From DASSQJ01 sp963773655 (GTDB taxonomy: Bacteria; Actinomycetota; Actinomycetes; Actinomycetales; Dermatophilaceae), in NCBI GenBank assembly GCA_963773655.1, contig CAVZBX010000007.1, positions 1-64,000 on the forward strand: 64,000 nt of DNA, read 5' to 3'. The number at the start of each line of letters is the position of its first letter. Positions within the stretch are counted from its first letter, which is position 1. The translations under genes and the position numbers were made by a program. This document shows, one piece after another, positions 17,012-24,579 of the stretch. The notes under the pieces were generated by a model that was not told where the DNA came from, ran no database searches, and saw only the letters and a program-made list of their open reading frames with translations.

Positions 17012-17740
17012 GTGGTCTTCCCGCCGGTCGAGCCGCCGCCCACCCCGTGGCTCCTCGACACCGCCCGGGCCGAGCCCCGCGAGGACCTGGTGGCCGCCGG
17101 TGCCGACCTCGAGCCCGGCACCGTGCTGGCCGCCTACCGGCTCGGGCTGTTCCCGATGGGGCTCGGCCGGCACGGGGCCGGGACGCTCGGCTGGTGGTCG
17201 CCCGACCCCCGGGGGGTCATCCCGGCCGGCGGGCTGCTCGTCCGCAAGTCGCTGCGCAAGGTGCTCCCGCGCTTCGAGGTCCGGGTGGACACCGCCTTCG
17301 ACGAGGTCGTCGCCGCCTGCGGCGACCCCTCCCGCGAGGGCCGCTGGATCACCGACGACATCGCTGCCGCCTACCGGCGCCTCCACGACCTGGGCTGGGC
17401 CCACAGCATCGAGACCTGGCAGGACGGGAAGCTGGTCGGCGGCCTCTACGGGGTGTCGGTGGGCGGGCTCTTCGCCGGGGAGTCGATGTTCCACCGGGTG
17501 AGCGACGCCTCGAAGGTGGCCCTGGTCGGGCTGGCGCAGCGCTTCCACGCCGACGGCGACGAGCGGCGCCTGGTCGACGTCCAGTGGGCCACCGAGCACC
17601 TGCGCCGCCTCGGCGCCCAGGAGTGGCCCCGCGCGCTCTACCTCGAGCGGCTCGCCGGGGCGCTGGAGGCGCCTCAGGTGGACCTGTCGCTGCCGCCGCC
17701 CGCCCCGTCGTCCTCTCCCTCGCCCACGCGCACCGTGTAG
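17012..17740 (+). CDS. aat: Leucyl/phenylalanyl-tRNA--protein transferase
   Basis: Transfers Leu or Phe from aminoacyl-tRNA to proteins with N-terminal Arg or Lys, marking them for ClpS/ClpAP degradation (N-end rule). The 242-residue protein shows the family N-terminus A-A-Y-R-L-G-L-F-P-M-G, then W-W-S-P-D-P-R-G-V-I and the substrate-site V-G-G-L-Y-G-V-S-V-G-G-L-F-A-G-E-S-M-F. GTG 17012 lies 14 bases after adoK; a strong ribosome binding site is not evident. Its last 22 codons overlap the convergent tusA-like gene by 67 bases, a stretch that encodes a Pro/Ser-rich tail not needed for the fold. Confidence 0.93.
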   Translation: MVFPPVEPPPTPWLLDTARAEPREDLVAAGADLEPGTVLAAYRLGLFPMGLGRHGAGTLGWWSPDPRGVIPAGGLLVRKSLRKVLPRFEVRVDTAFDEVVAACGDPSREGRWITDDIAAAYRRLHDLGWAHSIETWQDGKLVGGLYGVSVGGLFAGESMFHRVSDASKVALVGLAQRFHADGDERRLVDVQWATEHLRRLGAQEWPRALYLERLAGALEAPQVDLSLPPPAPSSSPSPTRTV

Positions 17741-17943
17741 ACGGTGTAGCCCTCCGCCGGGGCCGCGTCGACGGCGTGGCCGCGCAGCCAGCCCCAGGCG
17801 CGCACGTCCACGGCCGCTGCGGGGTCGTCCGCCCAGAGGAGCACGACGGCGCCGGCCGGGAGGTCGCGGGTGGCCCGGGCCGCCATGACGACGGGCACCG
17901 GGCACCGCTCACCGCGGGCGTCGACGACCACCGGCTCGTTCAC
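17674..17943 (-). CDS. TusA-like sulfurtransferase/sulfur carrier
   Basis: An 89-residue TusA/SirA-fold protein. The sulfur-carrying cysteine lies in the C-P-x-P motif (R-C-P-V-P, near residue 14), at the start of helix 1 as in the family. TusA proteins accept persulfide sulfur from a cysteine desulfurase and pass it on to tRNA thiolation, molybdenum cofactor synthesis or other sinks. Its GTG overlaps the stop codon of the upstream desulfurase-like gene (GTGA), so the two are translationally coupled. A 15-residue Gly/Asp/Ser tail extends past the fold and overlaps aat on the other strand. Confidence 0.85.
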   Translation of the reverse strand: MNEPVVVDARGERCPVPVVMAARATRDLPAGAVVLLWADDPAAAVDVRAWGWLRGHAVDAAPAEGYTVYTVRVGEGEDDGAGGGSDRST

Positions 17944-19106
17944 AGCCCCGCCGTCCCGAGCCGCTCGCGCACCGCCGCCACGGCGTCCGGCAGCACGGCA
18001 CAGAGCCGGGCGGCGTCGGCGTCGCGGGTGGGGGAGACCGCGCCGAGCGGCAGGGTCACGCGCACGTTGCCCTGGGTCAGAACGCCCATCGCGGCGAGCA
18101 CGTGGCTCGGCTGCAGGGTGCTCGACGTGCACGCCGAGCCGGACGCCACCGCGACCCCGCGGCGGGCCAGCTCGTCGAGGAGCACCTCGCCGTCGGCGAA
18201 GAGCACCGAGAAGGTGACCACGTGGGGGAGACGGTCCACCGGGTCGCCGACGACCACCGTGTCGGTGACCGCGGCGGCGGCCGTGCGGATGCGGTCGACC
18301 AGGGCCCGGGCGGCGGCCTCCTCGGCCTCGCGCTCGGCCGCCACCTGCCGCCAGGCCTCCGCGGCGGCGAGCACCGGGGGCACCCAGGGGGCGGCCGCCA
18401 CGCGCCCGTGCTCGGCCTCGTGACGCGGCCCGGGCAGGCCCCACCGGGTGCCGGTCCGCACCGCGAGCAGCCCCAGGGGCGGGCCGCCGAAGGCGGCGGC
18501 GTCGGCCACGACGACCGCGCCGCACCCGCCGTGGAGGTCGTCGCGGCCGAGGGAGGCGGTGGCGTCGAGGAGGAGCGGCACGCCGTGCTCGGCGGCGGCC
18601 GCCGCCGCGCGCCCGACGGGCTGCCTGGTGCCCACCTCCCCGTTGGCCGTCTGCAGCGCCGCGGCCGCCACGCCGGGAGCGGCGACGGCCTGTGACCAGG
18701 CCTCGAGGTCGACGGCGCCACGCCCGTCGACGGGCACCTGCTCGTCGACGCCGGGGGAGAGGAGCACGACGGAGCGTTCGACCGCCGAGGCGACGACCCG
18801 GCCGCCGGCCCGACGCCGGCCGTGCCGCAGGCCCGCGAGCCCCAGCTCGAGGGCCTCCTCGGCGCTGCCGTGCACCGACAGCTCGTCGGCCCGGACGCCC
18901 ATCGCCCCGGCGAGGACCTCCCGGGCGGTGTCGAGGTGTGCGCGGGCCCGGCGCCCCGCCGGGTGCCGCCTCGTGGGGTCCGCCCAGGCGACGTCCAGGG
19001 CGGCCGCGAGGGTCGTCGCCGCGACCGGGTGGAGGGGTCCCCGGGCGGCGTCCAGGAGGCCCTCCCCCGGGGGTCCGGGAGGGGTCTGGAAGTCGTTGTG
19101 CGCCAC
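17940..19106 (-). CDS. Cysteine desulfurase-fold protein lacking the PLP lysine
   Basis: Aminotransferase class V/NifS-like protein, 388 residues from GTG 19106. It keeps the family layout and the C-terminal catalytic cysteine loop (G-S-A-C-T-S-S-T-L-Q-P-S-H-V-L). The cofactor site is not conserved: where NifS proteins have S-x-H-K before F-G-G-P, this has A-D-A-A-A-F-G-G-P-P. E-H is replaced by E-R (A-V-E-R-S-V-V-L), and the Asp-x-x-Gln motif reads D-A-T-A. No lysine occurs anywhere in the protein, so an internal PLP aldimine cannot form. The frame is intact and GC-biased, and the gene is coupled to tusA. It may be a pseudoenzyme or scaffold, or use another chemistry. Confidence 0.85.
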   Translation of the reverse strand: MAHNDFQTPPGPPGEGLLDAARGPLHPVAATTLAAALDVAWADPTRRHPAGRRARAHLDTAREVLAGAMGVRADELSVHGSAEEALELGLAGLRHGRRRAGGRVVASAVERSVVLLSPGVDEQVPVDGRGAVDLEAWSQAVAAPGVAAAALQTANGEVGTRQPVGRAAAAAAEHGVPLLLDATASLGRDDLHGGCGAVVVADAAAFGGPPLGLLAVRTGTRWGLPGPRHEAEHGRVAAAPWVPPVLAAAEAWRQVAAEREAEEAAARALVDRIRTAAAAVTDTVVVGDPVDRLPHVVTFSVLFADGEVLLDELARRGVAVASGSACTSSTLQPSHVLAAMGVLTQGNVRVTLPLGAVSPTRDADAARLCAVLPDAVAAVRERLGTAGL

Positions 19107-19153
19107 GTGTCGACGGTATAACCCCCCTCCTGCCCACCCCCCGCGACGTGCAG

Positions 19154-19159
19154 TAGGGT
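19154..19159 (+). promoter_or_regulatory. Putative -10 element of ctaC
   Basis: TAGGGT, 43 bases before GTG 19202, leaving a short leader with a GAAGGG ribosome binding site. A weaker TATACC on the minus strand (19115-19120) lies eight bases before the desulfurase-like GTG. Confidence 0.4.
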
Positions 19160-19201
19160 GTGCTGCATTCTGTGACACTCCTCCGGACGAAGGGTGCAGC
19201 G

Positions 19202-20095
19202 GTGCGCCAGCACGACCTCTCCACGCCCCGCCGGCGCGCCCGCCGGCTCGCTGTCGGGGCGCTCCTCGGCGCGGTGACGGCCGTCCTGCTCGGTGGCTGC
19301 GCAGGCGCCGAGATGCGCGGTGACGCCTCCACCGGATGGCTCCCGCCCGCGATCACCGAGGCCGGCGAGACGGTCACCACGCTGTGGATCGGCGCCTGGA
19401 TCGCCGCCATCGCGGTGGGCCTGCTCGTCATCGGCCTCGTCGTCTGGTGCGTGGCGGCCTACCGGCGCAAGCGCGACGACACCGAGCTGCCCGTCCAGCT
19501 CCGCTACAACATCCCGATCGAGATTCTCTTCACCGTCGTCCCGATCTTCATGGTCGTCGTGCTCTTCTACTACACGGCCCGCGACGAGTCCAAGCTCATC
19601 GACACCTCCCAGGAGCCGGACGTCAGCATCAACGTCATCGGCAAGCAGTGGAGCTGGGACTTCGACTACCTCGACGACGACGTCCACGAGGTCGGCACCC
19701 AGGCGATCCTCACCGGGGAGCCGGGCGCCGAGGAGACCATCCCCACGCTCTACCTCCCGGTCGGCGAGCGGGTGCAGTTCTACCTCACCGCCCGCGACGT
19801 CAACCACTCCTTCTGGGTGCCCGCCTTCCTCCAGAAGATGGACCTCATCCCGGGGCGGGTCAACACCTTCCAGGTCGTGCCGACCCAGGAGGGCACCTTC
19901 AAGGGCAAGTGCGCGGAGCTCTGCGGCGCCTACCACTCGCAGATGCTGTTCAACGTCAAGATCGTCCCCCGCGACGAGTACGACCAGCACATGTCCGACC
20001 TGCGGGCGGCGGGCCAGACCGGCCTGCTCGGGAACGACATCAACCGGGAGCCCCTGATGGAGGGCCAGACCGTCGGCTCCGAGGGAGACAACTGA
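19202..20095 (+). CDS. ctaC: Cytochrome c oxidase subunit II
   Basis: CuA-bearing subunit of the aa3 terminal oxidase, 297 residues. A lipoprotein signal with G-G-C lipobox ends near residue 34. Two transmembrane helices follow, then an external cupredoxin domain with the CuA ligands in C-A-E-L-C-G-A-Y-H-S-Q-M. GTG 19202 follows a GAAGGG site by seven bases and gives a clean n-region; a longer frame from GTG 19160 is possible. In Actinobacteria this oxidase docks to the bcc complex encoded at 24.6-29.1 kb. It is first in a ctaC-ctaD-ctaF operon. Confidence 0.95.
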   Translation: MRQHDLSTPRRRARRLAVGALLGAVTAVLLGGCAGAEMRGDASTGWLPPAITEAGETVTTLWIGAWIAAIAVGLLVIGLVVWCVAAYRRKRDDTELPVQLRYNIPIEILFTVVPIFMVVVLFYYTARDESKLIDTSQEPDVSINVIGKQWSWDFDYLDDDVHEVGTQAILTGEPGAEETIPTLYLPVGERVQFYLTARDVNHSFWVPAFLQKMDLIPGRVNTFQVVPTQEGTFKGKCAELCGAYHSQMLFNVKIVPRDEYDQHMSDLRAAGQTGLLGNDINREPLMEGQTVGSEGDN

Positions 20096-20097
20096 CG

Positions 20098-21888
20098 ATG
20101 AGTGCCGCTACCGACTCGACGATGCTGCGCACCGCCTCGGCGCCGGCGCGGACCAAGCGGCTGGCGCCGGGCGCCACCGTGGTCAAGTGGGTCACCACCA
20201 CCGACCACAAGGTCATCGGCAACCTCTACTTCATCACCTCGTTCATCTGGTTCGTCATCGGCGGCATCATGGCCCTGCTCATCCGGGCCGAGCTCTTCCA
20301 GCCGGGGCTGCAGGTCGTGGACAACCCGGAGCAGTACAACCAGCTGTTCACGATGCACGGCACGATCATGCTGCTGCTGTTCGCGACCCCGTTGTTCGCC
20401 GCGTTCGCGAACGCGCTGATGCCGCTGCAGATCGGGTCTCCCGACGTGGCGTTCCCGCGCCTGAACATGTTCGCCTACTGGCTCTACCTCTTCGGTGGGA
20501 TCATCGCCGGCGCCGGGTTCCTCACCCCCCAGGGCGCGGCCGCGTTCGGCTGGTTCGCGTACACCCCGCTGTCCGACGAGACGTACAGCCCCGGACTCGG
20601 CGGTGACCTGTGGGTCTTCGGTCTCGCACTGGCCGGGTTCGGCACCATCCTCGGGTCGGTCAACTTCATCACGACGATCCTCACGATGCGTGCGCCGGGC
20701 ATGACGATGTTCCGGATGCCGGTCTTCACGTGGACCGTGCTCATCACCTCGATCCTCGTGCTCCTCATCTTCCCGGCGCTGGCCGCCGCGCTGTTCGCGC
20801 TCGGCGCCGACCGCAAGTTCGGTGCCCACATCTTCGACGCCGCCAGTGGGGGGCCGATGATGTGGCAGCACATCTTCTGGTTCTTCGGGCACCCCGAGGT
20901 GTACGTCATCGCGCTGCCGTTCTTCGGGATCATCTCCGAGGTGCTGCCGGTCTTCTCCCGCAAGCCGATCTTCGGCTACAAGACCCTCGTCTACGCGACG
21001 ATCGCGATCGCGGCGCTCTCGGTGAGCGTGTGGGCGCACCACATGTACGTCACCGGCCAGGTGCTGCTGCCGTTCTTCGCGATCATGACGATGCTCATCG
21101 CCGTCCCGACGGGGGTGAAGTTCTTCAACTGGATCGGCACGATGTGGGGCGGGAAGCTGTCCTTCGAGACCCCGATGCTGTGGGCGCTGGGCTTCCTGGT
21201 CACCTTCCTCTTCGGTGGCCTGACCGGCGTCATCCTCGCCAGCCCGGTCCTGGACTTCCAGCTCTCCGACAGCTACTTCGTCGTGGCGCACTTCCACTAC
21301 ACGGTCTTCGGCACCGTGGTGTTCGCGATGTTCGCCGGCTTCTACTTCTGGTGGCCCAAGCTCACCGGGCGGATGCTCGACGAGAAGCTCGGCAAGCTGC
21401 ACTTCTGGCTGCTGTTCATCGGCTTCCACACCACGTTCTTCGTCCAGCACATCTTCGGCGCCCAGGGCATGCCGCGCCGCTACGCCGACTACCTGCCCGA
21501 GGACGGCTTCACCCTCGGCAACCAGATCTCCACGGTCGGTGCCTTCCTGCTCGCCACCTCGATGCTGCCGTTCCTCTACAACGTCTGGAAGACGTGGAGG
21601 ACCGCGCCGCTGGTTGAGACCGACGACCCGTGGGGGTACGGCGCCTCGCTGGAGTGGGCCACCTCGTGCCCGCCGCCGCGGCACAACTTCGACTCGATCC
21701 CGCGGATCCGCTCCGAGCGCCCCGCCTTCGACCTGCACCACCCGGAGGCCGCGCCGGCAGGCGTCCACGACGCCCAGCGGAGCAAGGAGAGCGCCCTCGT
21801 CGCCGCGATCGGCCCGGCCGACCTCGCGGACGAGGCCTTCGTCGACGACACCCGCACGGGCGACACCGACCAGAGCAAGGAGTCCTGA
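20098..21888 (+). CDS. ctaD: Cytochrome c oxidase subunit I
   Basis: Catalytic heme-copper subunit of the aa3 oxidase, 596 residues with about 12 transmembrane helices. Heme and CuB ligands are visible: M-H-G-T-I-M (heme a), W-F-F-G-H-P-E-V-Y (CuB His with the cross-linked Tyr), V-W-A-H-H-M-Y (CuB His pair) and V-V-A-H-F-H-Y (heme a3 and a His). The C-terminus is a soluble acidic tail with D-D-P-W-G-Y-G. ATG 20098 is two bases after the ctaC stop. Confidence 0.97.
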   Translation: MSAATDSTMLRTASAPARTKRLAPGATVVKWVTTTDHKVIGNLYFITSFIWFVIGGIMALLIRAELFQPGLQVVDNPEQYNQLFTMHGTIMLLLFATPLFAAFANALMPLQIGSPDVAFPRLNMFAYWLYLFGGIIAGAGFLTPQGAAAFGWFAYTPLSDETYSPGLGGDLWVFGLALAGFGTILGSVNFITTILTMRAPGMTMFRMPVFTWTVLITSILVLLIFPALAAALFALGADRKFGAHIFDAASGGPMMWQHIFWFFGHPEVYVIALPFFGIISEVLPVFSRKPIFGYKTLVYATIAIAALSVSVWAHHMYVTGQVLLPFFAIMTMLIAVPTGVKFFNWIGTMWGGKLSFETPMLWALGFLVTFLFGGLTGVILASPVLDFQLSDSYFVVAHFHYTVFGTVVFAMFAGFYFWWPKLTGRMLDEKLGKLHFWLLFIGFHTTFFVQHIFGAQGMPRRYADYLPEDGFTLGNQISTVGAFLLATSMLPFLYNVWKTWRTAPLVETDDPWGYGASLEWATSCPPPRHNFDSIPRIRSERPAFDLHHPEAAPAGVHDAQRSKESALVAAIGPADLADEAFVDDTRTGDTDQSKES

Positions 21889-21891
21889 GCC

Positions 21892-22305
21892 GTGCTCGCG
21901 ATGGAGCGGATCAGCAACCTCATCGGGGTCTTCGCGTTCGTCATGGCGGCCATCTACGGCTACTGGACCTCGACCACCGAGCTGGGGCTGGAGTGGGTCG
22001 GGTTCATCGGCCTGATCCTCGGCGGCCTGCTCGGGTTCATGATCGCCTTCTACCTGCGGATCACCCGCCGGCGCCTCGAGGCCGACCCCTCCGACGACCC
22101 CCTCGGCGACATCGACGAGATCCAGGGCGAGTACGGGTTCTTCAGCCCGCACAGCTGGTGGCCGCTCTTCCTCGGCCTGAGCGCCGCGGTGATGTTCGCC
22201 GGCCTGGCCGTCGGGTGGTGGCTGTTCATCATCGGTGCGTTCTTCGCCGTCCCCTCGCTCGTCGGCTGGACCTTCGAGTACTGGAAGGGCGAGCACGCGC
22301 TCTGA
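21892..22305 (+). CDS. ctaF: Cytochrome c oxidase subunit IV (actinobacterial type)
   Basis: A 137-residue membrane protein with four hydrophobic segments, of the actinobacterial CtaF family that stabilises the bcc-aa3 supercomplex. The segment G-F-F-S-P-H-S-W-W-P-L-F is characteristic. GTG 21892 is nine bases after the GGAG inside the ctaD end; the ATG at 21901 is too far from it. It is the last gene of the ctaC-ctaD-ctaF unit. Confidence 0.93.
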   Translation: MLAMERISNLIGVFAFVMAAIYGYWTSTTELGLEWVGFIGLILGGLLGFMIAFYLRITRRRLEADPSDDPLGDIDEIQGEYGFFSPHSWWPLFLGLSAAVMFAGLAVGWWLFIIGAFFAVPSLVGWTFEYWKGEHAL

Positions 22306-22315
22306 CCCCCACGGC

Positions 22316-22669
22316 TCAGGCCCAGCCGAGCTCGTGCAGTGCGGCGTCGTCGATGCCGAAGTGGTGGGCGATCTCGTGCACGACCGTCACCGCGATCTCC
22401 TCGGTCAGCTCCTCGTCGTCCGCGCACATCCGGGTGAGCGGGCCCCGGAAGAGCACGATCCGGTCGGGGAGGGCGCCGGCCGCCCAGGCGTCGCCCCGCT
22501 CGGTGAGCGGTACCCCCTCGTAGACGCCGAGCAGGTCGGGGTCGTCGGCGGGGGGCTCGTCCTCGACGAGGAAGACGACGTTGTCGAGCATCGCCATCAG
22601 CTCCTCGGGCACCTCGTCGAGGGCGTCCTCGACCCGGGCGTCGAACTCGGCGGGGGTGAGTGGGTGCAC
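22316..22669 (-). CDS. Zincin-like metallopeptidase family protein
   Basis: A 117-residue protein of the small metallopeptidase family, with H-E-I-A-H-H-F-G (zinc H-E-x-x-H) near the C-terminus and a D-D-A-A-L-H-E-L-G-W end. A P-L-T-E-R and an R-I-V-L-F-R-G-P-L segment precede it. The substrate is unknown. The frame opens to ATG 22687, but GTG 22669 follows CAGGCT, a near match to the -10 hexamer, by six bases. It is convergent with ctaF, ten bases apart. Confidence 0.8.
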   Translation of the reverse strand: MHPLTPAEFDARVEDALDEVPEELMAMLDNVVFLVEDEPPADDPDLLGVYEGVPLTERGDAWAAGALPDRIVLFRGPLTRMCADDEELTEEIAVTVVHEIAHHFGIDDAALHELGWA

Positions 22670-22787
22670 GGGACCAGCCTGCCGCATCCGCCGAACGGGC
22701 CGGGCGCCCGAGCCTCCCGAGAGCCCCGCCGGCGGTGGTGCGCGGCGTCATCGGTCGGTGGCTGCCCGTCTCCGGGGTCCGGCTCCC

Positions 22788-24200
22788 TCAGCCGGGGGCG
22801 ACCAGCGCGGTCAGCGCCGGCCAGCCCAGAGGCTCGCCGTTCCACGACGCCGTGACCACCCCGTCGGTGCACCGCAGCCGCAGGGCGTGGGGGGTGTCGA
22901 CGGCCACGACCACGGCCTCGAGGACACCCTGTGAGGTCCAGCCGCCCGAGGCCACCCACGGCCGGCCGGGGGCGTCGGGCCAGGCACCGTCGGCCAGGGG
23001 CACCTCGTGGCGGCGACCGGCCTCGTGCACGGTGAGCAGCCATCCGTCGTCGGCCGACGCGACCTCGACGCCGGCGAGTGAGGGCACCTGCTCGGTCGGG
23101 ACGTGGTCGAAGGACCACGGGCCGTCGCCGACAGGCTCGGTGGTGCCCAGCGGCGCGGCCAGCGCCACACCGTTCAGCACCTCCCGGAGGGTCCGGACGT
23201 TCCCGGGGTCCGGGGGGAGCGGGGTGTCGGACAGCGCCGGCAGCAGCTCCTCCCAGAGGGCGTCGAGGGTCTCCTGGGTGCGGTCCGTGCACGAGGTCAT
23301 CGCCACGACGAGGTCCGCCTCCGCGACGACGACGCAGAACTGTCCGTACGCGCCGTCCGCGCGCCACGCCCCGTGCCTGCAGCGCCACATCTGGTAGCCG
23401 TACCCCTGCTGCCAGTCCGTCGTCTCGGGATGGCCCGAGGTGTCCGTGTGCACCGTCGTCATCCGCTGCGCCCAGCCCTCGGGCAGGAGCCGTCGGCCGT
23501 CGTGGACGCCACCCCTCGCGAGGAGCCGGCCCAGGCGTGCCAGCGCCACCGTCGGCACGTGCAGGCCGGAGAATCCCAGGTCGTACCCGTCGACCTGCTG
23601 CCACGACGCGGCCGTGACGCCCAGCGGATCGAGCACCCGGGGCCGCAGGTACTCGAGGAGACGCTGCCCGCTGCGGCGCTGCACCGCCAGCGCGGCCATC
23701 AGCGTGGCGCCGTTGTGGTAGACGAACCAGCCCGGCTCCTCCTCGGGCTCGATGGCGAGGAAGGTCGCGGGGAAGTCCGTGGGTGGCACCCCGCCCGACG
23801 GCATCGTGTCCGCACGGTGCCCGGTGCGCATCGCGAGCAGGTCGTGGAGGGTCAGGGCGGCGGCGCGGGGGCCCGCGACGGCGGCCGCCTCGGGGAAGAG
23901 GTCGACCACTCGCTCGTCGAGGGCCAGGAGCCCCTCGTCGACGGCGAGCCCGACGGCACACGCCGTGAAGGTCTTGCTCACCGAGTACACGAGCTGCAGT
24001 CGGTCCGGCCGGTACGGCGCCCACCATCCCTCCGCGATCACGTGGCCGTGGCGCAGCACCATCAAGCTGTGCGGCTCCAGCCCGGACTCCTCCCAGCGCC
24101 GGACGAGGCGCAGCAGGGCCGAGGAGGGCACGCCGTGCTCCTCGGGGGTGCTGCGGGGGAGGGCAGCGACGTCCGCAGCGGCGGTCGAGGAGCTGGTCAC
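22788..24200 (-). CDS. Class C beta-lactamase-like serine hydrolase
   Basis: A penicillin-binding-protein fold hydrolase of the beta-lactamase/esterase superfamily, 470 residues. The active-site S-x-x-K is S73-V-S-K76 (in V-Y-S-V-S-K-T-F) and the Y-x-N motif is Y-H-N. No signal peptide is visible, so it is probably cytosolic and more likely an esterase or peptidase than an antibiotic-resistance enzyme; that is inference. Its C-terminal 130 residues form a beta-rich lipocalin-like extension common in this subgroup. A proposed leaderless promoter drives it divergently from the DUF167 gene. Confidence 0.87.
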   Translation of the reverse strand: MTSSSTAAADVAALPRSTPEEHGVPSSALLRLVRRWEESGLEPHSLMVLRHGHVIAEGWWAPYRPDRLQLVYSVSKTFTACAVGLAVDEGLLALDERVVDLFPEAAAVAGPRAAALTLHDLLAMRTGHRADTMPSGGVPPTDFPATFLAIEPEEEPGWFVYHNGATLMAALAVQRRSGQRLLEYLRPRVLDPLGVTAASWQQVDGYDLGFSGLHVPTVALARLGRLLARGGVHDGRRLLPEGWAQRMTTVHTDTSGHPETTDWQQGYGYQMWRCRHGAWRADGAYGQFCVVVAEADLVVAMTSCTDRTQETLDALWEELLPALSDTPLPPDPGNVRTLREVLNGVALAAPLGTTEPVGDGPWSFDHVPTEQVPSLAGVEVASADDGWLLTVHEAGRRHEVPLADGAWPDAPGRPWVASGGWTSQGVLEAVVVAVDTPHALRLRCTDGVVTASWNGEPLGWPALTALVAPG

Positions 24201-24206
24201 CGCTCC

Positions 24207-24212
24207 ACCCTA
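24207..24212 (-). promoter_or_regulatory. -10 element of the serine hydrolase gene, leaderless start
   Basis: TAGGGT on the minus strand ends six bases before GTG 24200. Confidence 0.6.
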
Positions 24213-24227
24213 GGACGGCGTGGCACG

Positions 24228-24509
24228 ATGACGCCCGTGCGGATCACGGTGCGGGTGCGTCCCGGTGCCTCGAGAACGCGCGTGGGGGGCCGCTGGGGCG
24301 ACGGCGAGGTGCTCGCGGTGTCCGTGGCCGCCCGCGCGGTCGAGGGCGCCGCCACGGCCGCCGTGAGCGCCGCCGTGGCCCGCGCGTTCGGGCTGCGGCC
24401 CCGGCAGGTGCGGGTCGTGGCGGGGGAGCGGTCGCGCACCAAGGTCCTCGAGCTCGACGGGCCGCCGGAGGGGGCACGGGCCCGTCTGCTGGAGCTGCTC
24501 GGCGAGTGA
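24228..24509 (+). CDS. DUF167/YggU family protein
   Basis: A 93-residue protein with the YggU signature: V-R-P-G-A-S-R-T near the N-terminus, then A-V-E-G-A-A-T-A-A-V and the V-V-A-G-E-R-S-R-T-K segment. The fold is known, the function is not. The start is ATG 24228; GTG 24237 is a possible alternative. It is followed by a strong bidirectional hairpin and converges on qcrB. Confidence 0.85.
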   Translation: MTPVRITVRVRPGASRTRVGGRWGDGEVLAVSVAARAVEGAATAAVSAAVARAFGLRPRQVRVVAGERSRTKVLELDGPPEGARARLLELLGE

Positions 24510-24524
24510 GCGCGTCCGCCACGC

Positions 24525-24563
24525 GACGAGCGCCGTGCCACCCGGGGCGGCACGGCGCTCGTC
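24525..24563. terminator. Bidirectional hairpin between the DUF167 gene and qcrB
   Basis: A perfect 15-base-pair stem (24525-24539 with 24549-24563) and a nine-base loop, between two convergent genes. It can end transcription from either side; there is no clear T run. Confidence 0.7.
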
Positions 24564-24579
24564 GTGAGGAGGGAGGTGG

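Noticed and set aside
17940..19106. A frameshift as the cause of the missing lysine
   Set aside because: Conserved residues before and after the cofactor site stay in one frame, the bases at 18481-18540 translate cleanly, and the gene has normal codon bias.
22788..24200. Antibiotic-resistance beta-lactamase
   Set aside because: The S-x-x-K and Y-x-N motifs are present, but there is no signal peptide, and a long C-terminal extension points to the esterase/peptidase branch.
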